NCBI RefSeq assembly: GCF_002735645.1
Contig: NZ_PDZG01000043.1
Location: 1-40,650, forward strand
DNA length: 40,650 nt
Reading direction: 5' to 3'
Source of the DNA: Iodobacter sp. BJB302
Lineage (GTDB): Bacteria; Pseudomonadota; Gammaproteobacteria; Burkholderiales; Chitinibacteraceae
Shown here piece after piece: positions 1-8,169 of the stretch; position 1 is the stretch's first letter, and every line of letters starts with the position of its first letter. The translations under genes and the position numbers were made by a program. The notes under the pieces were generated by a model. That model searched no databases, was not told the DNA's origin, and saw only the letters and a program-made list of their open reading frames with translations.

Positions 1-90
1 TACATCCATTACTATAACCACGACCGAATCAAACTGAAGTTAAAAGGGCTGAGTCCTGTGCAATACAGAACCCAGCCCTTGAGCGCCTAG
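1..90 (+). CDS. IS3-family transposase OrfB, C-terminal end (partial)
   Basis: The open frame enters from the left edge and ends with TAG at 88-90, giving 29 residues. They read YIHYYNHDRIKLKLKGLSPV and a few more, the characteristic tail of IS3/IS150-type OrfB integrases, which follows the last catalytic glutamate of the DDE domain. The catalytic core lies outside the window, so it cannot be judged whether the element is active. The IS terminal repeat follows directly. The family call is firm; the subgroup (IS150-like) is less so. Confidence 0.85.
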   Translation, partial: YIHYYNHDRIKLKLKGLSPVQYRTQPLSA

Positions 91-98
91 CTTTTATA

Positions 99-124
99 CT
101 GTCCAACTAATTGGGGTCAGTTCA
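99..124 (+). repeat. Right terminal inverted repeat of the IS3-family element
   Basis: The 26 bases run from CTGTCCAACTAATTGGGG to CAGTTCA. Read in reverse they begin TGAACTGACCCCAATTAGTT, the usual outer end of IS150-like elements. It lies 8 bases after the transposase stop. The left end is outside the window, so a target-site duplication cannot be checked. Confidence 0.75.
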
Positions 125-279
125 TTTAGTGGGCTTTTTTGTCAGTGCGATAAACAAGGTTAATGATATTGCCAGCAACACAGCACAAACTGGATTACCG
201 CCCGAATTACCCGGCTGAATCGCTGGTGCCCCTGCCGTCATCAATCCCTGCAACGCTTAGCTTTTGCGTTACCCCTGCC

Positions 280-642
280 TTACGTCATCGCCGCCCCAAC
301 CGCCTGCCGCACCGGTATCCCGGCTGGATCAAAGCCTTCAAGGCAATGAACATTGATGCCAAAGTTGTCCGGGGTGACGCGCTTGCGGTGAAAGGGGTAG
401 ATGCCGCAGACCTTACAGAAAAAATGACGCGCAGTTTTGGTGTGAAACTGGTATTCAGTCAGCGCCTCTTCCCCGGCAATCAGCCGGAACTGGCTTTCAT
501 GCACCTTTATCATTAGCGCGTTTTTCTTGCGGCAGATTGAGCAATCGCACATGGTCAGCTCGGGGAAATCGGTTTCAATCTCAAAGCGAACAGCACCACA
601 GTGGCAGCTGCCAGCGTATTTTTGCATTGGACGGGCAGACAT
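280..642 (-). CDS. GFA (CENP-V/glutathione-dependent formaldehyde-activating) family protein
   Basis: A 120-residue zinc-binding protein of the GFA/CENP-V fold. The N-terminal cysteine pair is SCHCGAVRF (C13, C15), followed by MCDCSICRKKNAL (C32, C34, C37) and HFFCKVCGIYPFH (C76, C79). These are the structural and second zinc sites of the family, and the length is typical. Members are usually annotated as S-(hydroxymethyl)glutathione synthase-like, but most have no proven reaction, so the substrate here is unknown. The frame stays open upstream to 711, but the ATG at 642 is preferred because GGAGA lies 6 bases before it and the conserved region begins just after. It is the last gene before the IS3 end and appears to be transcribed alone. 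Confidence 0.88.
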   Translation of the reverse strand: MSARPMQKYAGSCHCGAVRFEIETDFPELTMCDCSICRKKNALMIKVHESQFRLIAGEEALTEYQFHTKTARHFFCKVCGIYPFHRKRVTPDNFGINVHCLEGFDPAGIPVRQAVGAAMT

Positions 643-989
643 AGATTCTCCGCAGTAAATAACTACATAATGACAACAGACTGAAAATGTATTTGGTATT
701 GCAAAAAGCAAATAGCAAGGACAGGCCTGAATGTATAAGTCTTAGCATCAGTTTTCGCTATTGCCCCCATTAAAGAAGAGTGGTCAGGAGGGGGTAGCTT
801 TGCATCTTTTGATAAAAAGATATCTGGCCACTGCAACTGTAAATCCCCTCCTTCTCCCTTTTACAAAGGAGGAATCTGGACCACTGCAGTGAAGCATAAA
901 GTGATGCAAATACCTTCGAACTGAATACGCTGTAAGCCAGCCCGACCTGAACCAGCTCGCTTTGGGGCAGCGCAGGCTGGTTTAAACAA
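643..989. other. Intergenic region with nested inverted repeats
   Basis: No gene is seen. TTTGCATC at 799-806 is inverted as GATGCAAA at 903-910. Inside, CTGGCCACTGCA near 825 recurs as CTGGACCACTGCA near 877, and CCTCCTT (847-853) pairs with AAGGAGG (866-872). The layout resembles a degraded miniature inverted-repeat element of about 110 bp. The inner hairpin could also end transcription of the YCII gene that reads into this space from the right, but there is no strong T-run. Confidence 0.4.
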
Positions 990-1331
990 TCAATGAAACT
1001 GACGAACTTCTACTGGTGCCCGGCAGGCTACTGCGGCTTTGCGGCCCCAGGCCATGGCTTCTTCCAGATTTGCCACTTGCAGCACCCAAAAGCCGCCGAC
1101 ATGTTCTGTGGTATTCAGGTATGGCCCTTCGCTGACCTGCAGCTGGCCATTAGCCTGCATCCTGATTGATTTTGCGTGCTCTGCCGGATGCAGGCCGCCG
1201 ACAAAAACTCTGACACCCGCGGCCACCATTTCACCATCAAGCGCGTCGATGGCAAGGCCCATGGCTGGGTCTTCTGAAACAGATGGATTGTAGCCACTGG
1301 GATGGTGGATAGATAAGCAATACATTGCCAT
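990..1331 (-). CDS. YCII/DGPF-domain protein
   Basis: A 113-residue protein with the dimeric alpha/beta barrel fold of the YCII family. Signature stretches are the N-terminal strand MAMYCLSIHHP, SEGPYLNTTEHVGGFWVLQV (equivalent of the DGPF-x-E-x-K-E region) and the helix NLEEAMAWGRKA. The family is related to muconolactone isomerase-like enzymes but has no general assigned reaction. Many members lie beside extracytoplasmic sigma factors; none is seen here. AGGAAA lies upstream of the ATG at 1331. The gene is about 50 bp downstream of the N-acetyltransferase gene on the same strand, so the two could share a transcript. Confidence 0.85.
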   Translation of the reverse strand: MAMYCLSIHHPSGYNPSVSEDPAMGLAIDALDGEMVAAGVRVFVGGLHPAEHAKSIRMQANGQLQVSEGPYLNTTEHVGGFWVLQVANLEEAMAWGRKAAVACRAPVEVRQFH

Positions 1332-1379
1332 GAGATTTCCTGCTGATGATTGAGAAAAACGCTGATTGTTTCCGCTCAG

Positions 1380-2210
1380 TCATTTCTGCGCAGGCAGTAA
1401 TTCCTGCTCAAAACCATTTTGAAAAAGCAACCCAGCCTGATCAGGCTGCACACTAAAGCCGAAATAATGATCAAGAATGTTTTGCAACTCATCAGAGGTC
1501 TGAATTATTTTAACGCTGCTATCCATTTTGCTACGGATACTCAATTTCCGGTTATGCAGCACCAAGCGTTGCATGCCGTCGATACGTGTAACCATCAGAT
1601 CATGCAAAAAAATGGATTCATTTGCTGTTGCCGCAAAATGATTACCAACATGGCAATCCGGCGGATAAGCAATGGCTAAATCAAACCAATATAAATTATT
1701 CCATTCGCCATTTATTTCACGCTGCAAATACCAGCCTGCGGGCGTTTGCTCGGGCAATAAGCGATATTGATCAATACCCTGATCAAACACCACGCCTGCC
1801 TGCAATGGAACAGGCTCGCAAATCCCGCCGCCGCCAAAGCCTGCATCCAAGAGCCACGTTTGGCCTTCCTGCTCCGCAGTCAAAACTAAGTGCGATCTGG
1901 GCCGCTCATGCACCCGCTCTTTATTCAGTAATACCCGCGCCATATGCAATGTGGTTTTCAAACCAAGGTGATTTAATAGTGATGCAAACAGCGTATTAAT
2001 TTCGTAGCAATACCCGGGGCGGCCGTGAATTAATAGTTTTTCAACTAATGCATCATGATTCAGCTTAGGGGGGGTGCCCAATAAGAGATCAACATTACCA
2101 AATGCAATGGATTCAACATGCCGCCTTTGCAAAAAAGCCAGCCCTGCCTGATCAGGCGTTGGCCAGCTTGTCAGCGAAAGGCGTTTTAAATAGTGATCAA
2201 GCCAAGTCAT
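1380..2210 (-). CDS. nat: Arylamine N-acetyltransferase
   Basis: A 276-residue cytoplasmic acetyl-CoA:arylamine N-acetyltransferase. The Cys-His-Asp triad is visible at C68 (GYCYEIN), H107 (RSHLVL) and D122 (LLDAGFGG), within one residue of the classical bacterial positions 69/107/122, and the length is normal. The enzyme moves acetyl from acetyl-CoA to the cysteine and then to arylamines, hydrazines or arylhydroxylamines; the physiological substrate is usually unknown. The active-site loop reads RPGYCYE, whereas the family usually has RGGxCxE, so the first glycine is replaced by proline. The start at 2210 precedes the conserved WLDHYLKRL helix. A single-gene promoter in 2211-2457 is assumed, not seen. 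Confidence 0.93.
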   Translation of the reverse strand: MTWLDHYLKRLSLTSWPTPDQAGLAFLQRRHVESIAFGNVDLLLGTPPKLNHDALVEKLLIHGRPGYCYEINTLFASLLNHLGLKTTLHMARVLLNKERVHERPRSHLVLTAEQEGQTWLLDAGFGGGGICEPVPLQAGVVFDQGIDQYRLLPEQTPAGWYLQREINGEWNNLYWFDLAIAYPPDCHVGNHFAATANESIFLHDLMVTRIDGMQRLVLHNRKLSIRSKMDSSVKIIQTSDELQNILDHYFGFSVQPDQAGLLFQNGFEQELLPAQK

Positions 2211-2457
2211 AGCAATATCTTTTCAGGCGGCAGATGCCAAGGATTGTACTGATGAGTCAGTGCTTTGTAATTAAATGGATTAGCCCTCACTAAAGAATTC
2301 TCCCTGTCTGCAAATTACCGCCTTAAATAATATCAGCCACATTGCAAAGCCACCGCACGCAAGCTTGGGTGCAACTTCTACCACTAAATAGTCTTGAACC
2401 CTGAGCCGTGATTCTGGTCTGTATTCTTTTCCAAACGCTGCACGCAAGAGGAATATT

Positions 2458-2910
2458 TTGCCTGATCACCCCCCAAGCTCCGTCCCCGCCAGCGATTCCG
2501 CCAGCTGGATGCTTATTTTTATTGCCTGGCTGATTGCCGCCAGCGGCACACTCGGTGCTTTATTTTTTGGAGAAGTGATGGGGCTTCCCCCCTGCACCCT
2601 GTGCTGGTATCAGCGGATTTTTATGTTTCCACTGGCCATCTTCCTGCCGCTGGCGCTGTTTCCACTCGACACTAAAGTCGCCCGCTATGCCCTGCCTTTG
2701 GCGTTGATCGGCCTTGGATTTGCGGTTTTTCACTGGTTTTTACAAATGGGCCTGCTTTCGCCCGCCGCCAGCCCCTGCGCCCAAGGTTCATCCTGCTCTG
2801 AAATCGAAGCCGAATGGCTGGGCTTTCTGACTATTCCACTGATGTCGGTCTGCGCCTTTGCGCTGATCAGCATTTCTTTAGTCGCTACATTGATTCAGGG
2901 TAAGAAATGA
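2458..2910 (+). CDS. dsbB: DsbB/BdbC-type disulfide bond formation protein
   Basis: A 150-residue inner-membrane protein with four predicted membrane helices (about 17-37, 52-70, 77-97, 122-146). It has both periplasmic cysteine pairs of DsbB-like quinone-linked oxidases: C46/C49 in PPCTLCWYQR and C107/C113 in SPCAQGSSCSE. It should reoxidise its thiol partner and pass electrons to ubiquinone. The start is TTG at 2458, chosen because AAGAGGAA lies 5-6 bases upstream and the first helix begins at about residue 17. The stop overlaps the next start by 4 bases (ATGA), indicating translational coupling with the DsbA-like gene. The short form and this pairing resemble BdbC/BdbD more than the E. coli DsbB/DsbA arrangement. 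Confidence 0.9.
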   Translation: MPDHPPSSVPASDSASWMLIFIAWLIAASGTLGALFFGEVMGLPPCTLCWYQRIFMFPLAIFLPLALFPLDTKVARYALPLALIGLGFAVFHWFLQMGLLSPAASPCAQGSSCSEIEAEWLGFLTIPLMSVCAFALISISLVATLIQGKK

Positions 2911-3551
2911 AGCAAAAAATCATTTTTATCATCACAGCGCTAATTTTATTAGCGCTATTTATTGTCGGAACGCTGGCCTTTAAAAACAATCAGCAATCTG
3001 CCGCTCAAGCCAATATCCAGATTAATCAGGAAGCCTTAATGCGTATGCATTCGCCCATCATTGGCGCGCAAAATGCCAAGGTGACGATTGTTGAATTTAT
3101 TGATCCCGCTTGCGAAGCGTGTGCTGCGTTTTACCCTTTTGTAAAAGAGCTGATGGCCAAAAACCCAGAGCAAATTCGCCTCGTGATGCGTTACGCCCCA
3201 TTGCATCAGGGCGCAGACCAGGTCATTGCCGTATTAGAAGCCGCACGCAAGCAAGGAAAATACTGGCCGGCACTAGAAATTGTGCTTGCTGCGCAAGATA
3301 AATGGACCCAAAACCACCAGGCCAATGCCAGCCTCGTGCTGCCGCTACTCGCCCCGCTGGGGCTGGATATGGCGCAATTACAAACTGATATGCAGTCAGA
3401 CAGCATTCAAATGCTGATCCAGCAAGAAAAGGCCGACGCACAGGCACTGGGCGTTAATAAAACACCAAGCTATTTTGTAAATGGCAAACCGCTGCTCAGT
3501 TTTGGCTACCAGCAATTAGGTGATTTAGTGAATGAAGCGCTAAATCAATAA
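2907..3551 (+). CDS. DsbA/BdbD-like thioredoxin-fold disulfide oxidoreductase
   Basis: A 214-residue membrane-anchored protein: uncleaved-looking N-terminal helix at 4-24, then a periplasmic thioredoxin fold. The active site is C69-E-A-C72 in DPACEACAAF, and the cis-proline loop is KTPSYFVNG near residue 190, as in DsbA/BdbD/DsbG-like proteins. With the overlapping DsbB-type partner it should form an oxidative folding pair for exported proteins. Possible clients in the window are the lipase (C204/C254) and the metzincin protease, which is inference. Isomerase-like function is possible but a coupled DsbB argues for oxidation. A strong terminator follows. Confidence 0.88.
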   Translation: MKQKIIFIITALILLALFIVGTLAFKNNQQSAAQANIQINQEALMRMHSPIIGAQNAKVTIVEFIDPACEACAAFYPFVKELMAKNPEQIRLVMRYAPLHQGADQVIAVLEAARKQGKYWPALEIVLAAQDKWTQNHQANASLVLPLLAPLGLDMAQLQTDMQSDSIQMLIQQEKADAQALGVNKTPSYFVNGKPLLSFGYQQLGDLVNEALNQ

Positions 3552-3565
3552 GCAAACCACAACAA

Positions 3566-3603
3566 AAAAATAGCCCCTATGCTTACACAGGGGCTATTTT
3601 TTT
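3566..3603 (+). terminator. Rho-independent terminator of the dsb operon
   Basis: The stem AAAATAGCCCCT pairs perfectly with AGGGGCTATTTT around loop ATGCTTACAC and is followed by more T residues. The A-run on the left makes it usable from either strand. It lies 15 bases after the DsbA-like stop. Confidence 0.9.
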
Positions 3604-3693
3604 ATGCATTTTTGACCCGCCAAACGGAGGCAGCCCACTGGCCTTTCCAATGAAACGAGCTAAAGTAAATAAAAATACGCTCAGGAGATGGCG

Positions 3694-4131
3694 ATGCTAA
3701 AACCACTGCAAGAATGGATTTGCGATTGCTGCGGCAAAACAATTACATCCCCAGATGAAGGCTATGTAATTTGGCAGCACGATAGCAATCAGCGTGACTT
3801 TGATTTCAAAATCATCCATAAATTTGTCTGCGAGCCGCCATCCTATCCCTCGTCTGTGCCCCTGAATGATTTCCTTGGCACCAAAGGCAGCACCTATCTG
3901 CTCTCATTTATCAGCCTTGGCAAAATCAAAGCACGCGGCCAATACCGCAATTACTGCCATGTGCTCGATTTCGATGAATTTGTCGACCTGTACCGCCGCG
4001 TGCAAATCCCCTATTACGAAGAAGCACGCAGAAAATTTAATAACCCTCAATTACTTTCCGATATGGAAGACGCCAGCGAAGTACACCCTTATCAGGAAGA
4101 TGTGCTTAAGCAAATTATTGAAAAGTACTGA
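3694..4131 (+). CDS. Conserved hypothetical protein with N-terminal zinc-ribbon-like cysteines
   Basis: A 145-residue soluble protein of unknown function. Its N-terminus, EWICDCCGKTI (C10, C12, C13), looks like half of a zinc ribbon; a further cysteine is in HKFVCEPP. Other marked stretches are LNDFLGTKGSTYLLSFI and RRVQIPYYEEARRKF. From memory these resemble hypothetical proteins annotated in Bacillus and scattered Proteobacteria, but no function is known to me. The ATG at 3694 is chosen over the in-frame ATG at 3688 because AGGAG at 3683-3687 touches 3688 and is 6 bases from 3694. It stands alone, with a terminator on each side. Confidence 0.75.
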   Translation: MLKPLQEWICDCCGKTITSPDEGYVIWQHDSNQRDFDFKIIHKFVCEPPSYPSSVPLNDFLGTKGSTYLLSFISLGKIKARGQYRNYCHVLDFDEFVDLYRRVQIPYYEEARRKFNNPQLLSDMEDASEVHPYQEDVLKQIIEKY

Positions 4132-4180
4132 AAAAATTTTTAATATAATTTAATTAGCAAACTAAAAAAATATGCAACAA

Positions 4181-4229
4181 GCTCCCCTTGCCAGCTGGTT
4201 TCTTCCCAAGTGTGCAAGTGGGAGTTTTG
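4181..4229 (+). terminator. Possible terminator after the conserved hypothetical
   Basis: GCTCCCCTTGC pairs with GCAAGTGGGAG (one bulged base) around a loop of about 25 bases, and TTTT follows. The long loop makes it weaker than a textbook terminator. Confidence 0.45.
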
Positions 4230-4330
4230 ATATGCAAAATTTATTTATTCAATATTTTATACCCATAAAAAACAACCTACCCATTCAGTATAAATTACCT
4301 TGTAGTTAATACTATAAAAACTCTCGTAGT

Positions 4331-5239
4331 TTAAGCCAAATAAAACAAACCATGAGCAGGGTTAATCTTAAAAGTCATAATCAAAGCAAGGTAAATAGCA
4401 ATAGCTACAATACTAATACAAGTCCCCCATGCAATCATGCTTGCTGATCTCCCGCTCTTCATATAATGTGTTTCAAGGACAATAATATTGGCGGCGGGAG
4501 GGAGAAGGCAGATCAAATATAAAGTAAGAATATTTTCTTCAACTAATTTTACTTCGTAATATGTACATATTTGTATAAATAAATTTATTAAAATAAAAAA
4601 CAAAGAAGATCTGGCAAAAAAATTTAATAATGAATTTTTGAAGTCTGCTTTTTCAAATGATGTTTCAGCCAGCCATACACCTAATATAACCATACCTAAA
4701 AAACTCATTATAAATTTAATTACTTCATAGCTGGGCTTACCATAATGCATAATTTGAATGCTCAATGGGGAGAGGGCCAGCCCAATAACTAAAGCCAAAA
4801 CGGGAGGAGCTTTGAAAATTTTAATTATCCTAGCTCGCATATTTTCCCCTTGGGCCATCAACCCTAAACCCACTGAATTCCCAAATAAAGAGCTACCTAT
4901 ATATGCAGCAATAATGACCATCGCTGCTCCGCTGCCAAAAAATGAGCTTGCAATCGGCAGGCCAAGCCAGCCAATATTTAAGTAGCAGAAGCATAAATTT
5001 TTAACAGGATCTTTATTAACAATTCGGATCATCACCAGCATCATCAGCATGATTATAACAATGCCAGCCATGATAATAAAAACACCAGACTGATATGTGG
5101 CAATATTAAAAACAATGACGAAAGGAATTACTGTCTTTGTAAGCAATGCAGATGCGCGGTATTTTACTTCAAATGAAAACCGCCCAAGAATTACTCCTAT
5201 CATTAAATATACAAAAGGGAACAAAATAGAAATTGACAT
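4331..5239 (-). CDS. AEC (auxin efflux carrier) family permease
   Basis: About 302 residues with 9-10 hydrophobic helices and the family's C-terminal motif LLPPAANIIVLETHY. N-terminal MIGVILGRF and the mid-protein NIGWLGLPIASSFFG are also typical. AEC carriers export or import organic acids such as malate, or amino-acid derivatives; the substrate cannot be read here. The frame opens at 5254, but the ATG at 5239 (MSISILFPF) fits the first helix better; neither has a clear ribosome binding site. The gene and its flanks (about 4130-5480) are clearly A+T-richer than the neighbours, with many ATA and TTA codons, which suggests later acquisition. No adjacent regulator was found on its strand. Confidence 0.82.
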   Translation of the reverse strand: MSISILFPFVYLMIGVILGRFSFEVKYRASALLTKTVIPFVIVFNIATYQSGVFIIMAGIVIIMLMMLVMIRIVNKDPVKNLCFCYLNIGWLGLPIASSFFGSGAAMVIIAAYIGSSLFGNSVGLGLMAQGENMRARIIKIFKAPPVLALVIGLALSPLSIQIMHYGKPSYEVIKFIMSFLGMVILGVWLAETSFEKADFKNSLLNFFARSSLFFILINLFIQICTYYEVKLVEENILTLYLICLLPPAANIIVLETHYMKSGRSASMIAWGTCISIVAIAIYLALIMTFKINPAHGLFYLA

Positions 5240-5537
5240 ATTAATAAACAACAAATTAGATAATATTTATATAAAAAGATTTTTCATCTTTCGCATTTTC
5301 AAACACACAGCTCTTGCAAGCTCTTAATGGCTGTAAGTTTACAATAAACAAAGAAATTTACTTCCACAATTTAACAAAATAAAACTATATTCTTTCTTTT
5401 TACTTTTTTATATTGTCACTATCCATTATGCCAACAGTAAGTATACTTTACGGGCATATATGTTCAAGACACCAAAAGATGCCCGCTTTACTGAATCCAC
5501 ATACAAAAATGTGCGCTCGCTAAGCATTGCAAACATC

Positions 5538-6407
5538 CTACGCAGCGCGTATTAGGGCACTGCAACATCCAGCTAATTTCATGTGGTGCCATAACATGGA
5601 TATGGTGATTTCCGGGGCGGGGAAAGGCAGGGGGAAGAGGTGCATTCCGGCGCTCAAAGCTTGAGTATGGCGTTCTGGCACGGTGGCGATCAGGTCTGTG
5701 GATCTGGCAAGTGCCAGCGCTGCGGAAAAATCACTGACGATAGTGGTGATTTTTCGCGTAAGACCCAAGGGCTGCAAGGCTTCATCGATCAAGCCCCTAT
5801 CCAAGCCGCGCCTTGAAACTAGAATATGCGAGCTGGCGGCAAATCGCTCGGCAGTGATTTCCACTTGGCTAAGTATATGCCCCATCCGCACCACGCCGAT
5901 AAAGTGATCCCTGAATAAGGCCCGGGTGCGCACCTCGGGGCCTGTGGTTTCGCTGATTACGCCGGTTTCTAAATCAACCGAGCCATCCCTTAGCGAAGCG
6001 CTGTCTTTATTTAGCTTTTGCACAAAGCGCAGCCGCACGCCGGGTGCTTCCGCACTGATGCGGGCGATCAGCGCGGGGCCAAAATTCTCTACAAAGCCGT
6101 CGCTGCTTCTTAAGGTAAATGTTCTGGCCAGCTGCTTAAGATCAAGTTGACCGGCGGGGCGAAGCACGGCTTCTGCGTCTTGCACTAACTGGCTGACCTG
6201 CTCCCGCAGCTCAAGTGCGCGCGGCGTAGACACAAGGCCGCGCCCGGCTCTGACCAGCAGCGGGTCGCCCATCGTATCCCGCAAGCGTGCCAAGGCACGG
6301 CTCATCGCCGAGGGGCTAAGGCCAAGCCTTTTGGCAGCTTTAGCCACACTGCCCTCGGCCAGCACGGCATTAAGAGTAATCAGCAAATTGAAGTCTGGTG
6401 TCGTCAT
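5538..6407 (-). CDS. LysR-family transcriptional regulator
   Basis: A 289-residue regulator with an N-terminal winged helix-turn-helix (about 5-62: FNLLITLNAVLAEGSVAKAA, then LGLSPSAMSRALARLR) and a periplasmic-binding-like effector domain (about 90-285). Family length is about 295-305; the end after MLWHHM is some residues short of the usual WHPR-x-DADPAHRWLR close, suggesting a small deletion. It is transcribed divergently from the DHA2 exporter, the classic arrangement in which a LysR protein controls its neighbour from the shared intergenic region in response to a substrate of the pump. Confidence 0.9.
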   Translation of the reverse strand: MTTPDFNLLITLNAVLAEGSVAKAAKRLGLSPSAMSRALARLRDTMGDPLLVRAGRGLVSTPRALELREQVSQLVQDAEAVLRPAGQLDLKQLARTFTLRSSDGFVENFGPALIARISAEAPGVRLRFVQKLNKDSASLRDGSVDLETGVISETTGPEVRTRALFRDHFIGVVRMGHILSQVEITAERFAASSHILVSRRGLDRGLIDEALQPLGLTRKITTIVSDFSAALALARSTDLIATVPERHTQALSAGMHLFPLPFPAPEITISMLWHHMKLAGCCSALIRAA

Positions 6408-6738
6408 CGCTGGATATTAGCCTAATTTGCTATGGCGTTAAATGCATGAATAAAGTGCATACCATGCGTCTTCCGCCACTCCAAACAAGGGGCTATCTTG
6501 CAGTGAGTGGCTTTTGTGGGGCGGGTGAAACGCAATCCTATCGACTTAAGGGGGATTCATAGCTTGGGTTAGCGGGCTTTATCACGTAACCCAACCTTGT
6601 ATCTACAAAAGTCCCCTCTCCCGTTGGTTTTTCTTACGTTAACAGGATTGGGGTGAAACCCGCCCTGCGATGATTTGATGTTTGCAAACGCGCAGCGGGA
6701 TGCATGGCATACATCTGATAACCCTTAAGGTGCTCATT
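6408..6738. promoter_or_regulatory. Divergent LysR/exporter control region
   Basis: This space between the divergent genes should hold both promoters and the LysR operator. I could not pick out a confident T-N11-A box. It contains one copy of the GTAACCCAAC dispersed repeat (6546-6595), which is itself an imperfect hairpin (TTGGGTTAGCG against CACGTAACCCAA). Confidence 0.45.
6546..6595. repeat. Dispersed GTAACCCAAC repeat, copy 1
   Basis: About 50 bases, CTTAAG, then an ATTCATAGCTTGGGTTAGCG core and GGCTTTATCACGTAACCC. It recurs in the same orientation at 11971-12022 with only a few mismatches. The GGGTTA and TAACCC arms form a hairpin. Confidence 0.7.
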
Positions 6739-8169
6739 TTGAAACTATATCCACCTAATCCAGCCGTGATGCAAAACGCAGCCTCAGCGCGCTGGGTACT
6801 CGCCAGCCTGTCGCTGGCTATTTTGCTGCCATCGCTAAGCACCAGCATCGCCAATGTGGGCTTGCCTGCTTTGGCGCAGGCGTTTAACGCGACTTTTCAA
6901 CAGGTGCAATGGGTGGTGATCGCTTACTTACTGGCGATGACCACTTTGATTGTCAGCGTGGGCAGGCTGGGTGAACTGGCTGGGCGCAGGCGGCTGCTGA
7001 TGACGGGGATTTTGCTGTTTACGCTGGCCTCCATCCTGTGCGCCATCGCACCCACGCTCAATTGGCTGATTGCCGCGCGCGCCGTTCAGGGCTTGGGGGC
7101 TGCCATGATGATGAGCTTAACCATGGCTTTTGTGGGCGAGGTGATTCCAAAAGAAAAAACCGGCAGCGCTATGGGGCTGCTGGGCAGTATGTCGGCCGTG
7201 GGCACGGCGTTGGGGCCGTCGCTGGGCGGCGTGTTGATTGCGGGGCCAGGCTGGCAGGCGATTTTTTTGATTAATATTCCGCCCGGCATTTTGGCTTTTT
7301 TACTGGCGCAGCGCCATTTGCCGCTTGACCGGCCTGCTGCCCGGCGCCCTCGTTTCGATCACTTGGGCACGCTCTTGCTGGCCTTCACCCTTGCGGCTTA
7401 TGCGCTGGCCATGACGATGGGGCGAGGCCATTTTGGGCTGCTGAATGTGGCCTTATTATTGGCTGCGGCTTGCGGAACCGGCCTGTTTATCGTTGCAGAA
7501 AAAAGCGCTGCCGCCCCTTTGATCCGCTTAGATTTATTACGCAATGTTGCGCTGAATACCGGCCTTGCTACGAGCGCACTGGTCGCCACCGTGATCATGG
7601 CAACGCTGGTGGTGGGGCCATTTTATCTGTCCCGCGCATTTGGGCTGGACGCCACCCATGTGGGGCTGCTGATGTCCATCGGCCCCATCGCTGCCGCGTT
7701 AACAGGTGTGCCTGCCGGCAAAATAACAGATCATTTGGGCACGCTGCCCTCCACCCTGATCGGGCTGAGCAGCATGGCGGCCGGTTGCTTTGCACTGGCG
7801 CTGCTGCCTGCATCATTGGGCGGCTATATCTCCCCCATGGTACTGATCACCAGCGGCTACGCCCTGTTCCAAACCGCAAACAATACCGCGGTGATGGGCG
7901 GGATTAGCAAAGGTCAGCGCGGCCTGATTTCCGGCCTGCTTAATCTATCTCGCAACCTTGGCCTGATCACCGGCGCATCCCTGATGGGCGCAGTGTTTGT
8001 TATGGCAGCAGGCACAAACACCTTCAGCTCTGCCAGCCCCGAAGCGGTGACTCACGGCCTGAACATCACCTTCGTCCTTGCTGCAGGGCTGATTTTGCTG
8101 GCGATTGTTATGGCGATTAAGGCTTATCGCATACAACCAGTGAAGCCAATGTTAAGCCGTAGGGCGTAA
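6739..8169 (+). CDS. MFS drug exporter, DHA2 (EmrB/QacA) family
   Basis: About 476 residues and 14 predicted helices, the DHA2 14-spanner layout. Motif A variant GRLGELAGRRRLL lies in the loop after helix 2, and the motif C-like GPSLGGVLIAGPGWQAIFLI follows in helix 5-6; NIPPG is typical of this family. It should use the proton gradient to expel hydrophobic or cationic compounds. The frame is open from 6682. TTG at 6739 is favoured because AAGGTG lies 7-8 bases upstream; ATG at 6769 (MQNAASARWV) is the alternative and begins right at the first helix. It is divergent from the LysR gene, and no membrane-fusion partner is adjacent. Confidence 0.88.
   Translation: MKLYPPNPAVMQNAASARWVLASLSLAILLPSLSTSIANVGLPALAQAFNATFQQVQWVVIAYLLAMTTLIVSVGRLGELAGRRRLLMTGILLFTLASILCAIAPTLNWLIAARAVQGLGAAMMMSLTMAFVGEVIPKEKTGSAMGLLGSMSAVGTALGPSLGGVLIAGPGWQAIFLINIPPGILAFLLAQRHLPLDRPAARRPRFDHLGTLLLAFTLAAYALAMTMGRGHFGLLNVALLLAAACGTGLFIVAEKSAAAPLIRLDLLRNVALNTGLATSALVATVIMATLVVGPFYLSRAFGLDATHVGLLMSIGPIAAALTGVPAGKITDHLGTLPSTLIGLSSMAAGCFALALLPASLGGYISPMVLITSGYALFQTANNTAVMGGISKGQRGLISGLLNLSRNLGLITGASLMGAVFVMAAGTNTFSSASPEAVTHGLNITFVLAAGLILLAIVMAIKAYRIQPVKPMLSRRA

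Larger units (their letters stand above)
1..124 (+). mobile_element. Right end of an IS3-family (IS150-like) insertion sequence
   Basis: This combines the OrfB tail and the terminal repeat. The host sequence resumes at about 125, upstream of the 3' end of the GFA-family gene. Bases 125-279 show no gene, and the IS does not break the neighbouring coding region. Confidence 0.75.

Noticed and set aside
163-516. 117-codon plus-strand frame over the GFA gene
   Set aside because: It overlaps the GFA gene antisense for most of its length, has no ribosome binding site and shows no family pattern.
4181-4229. Integron attC site
   Set aside because: The hairpin lacks the R'/R'' core sites (GTTRRRY/RYYYAAC) and no integrase is near.
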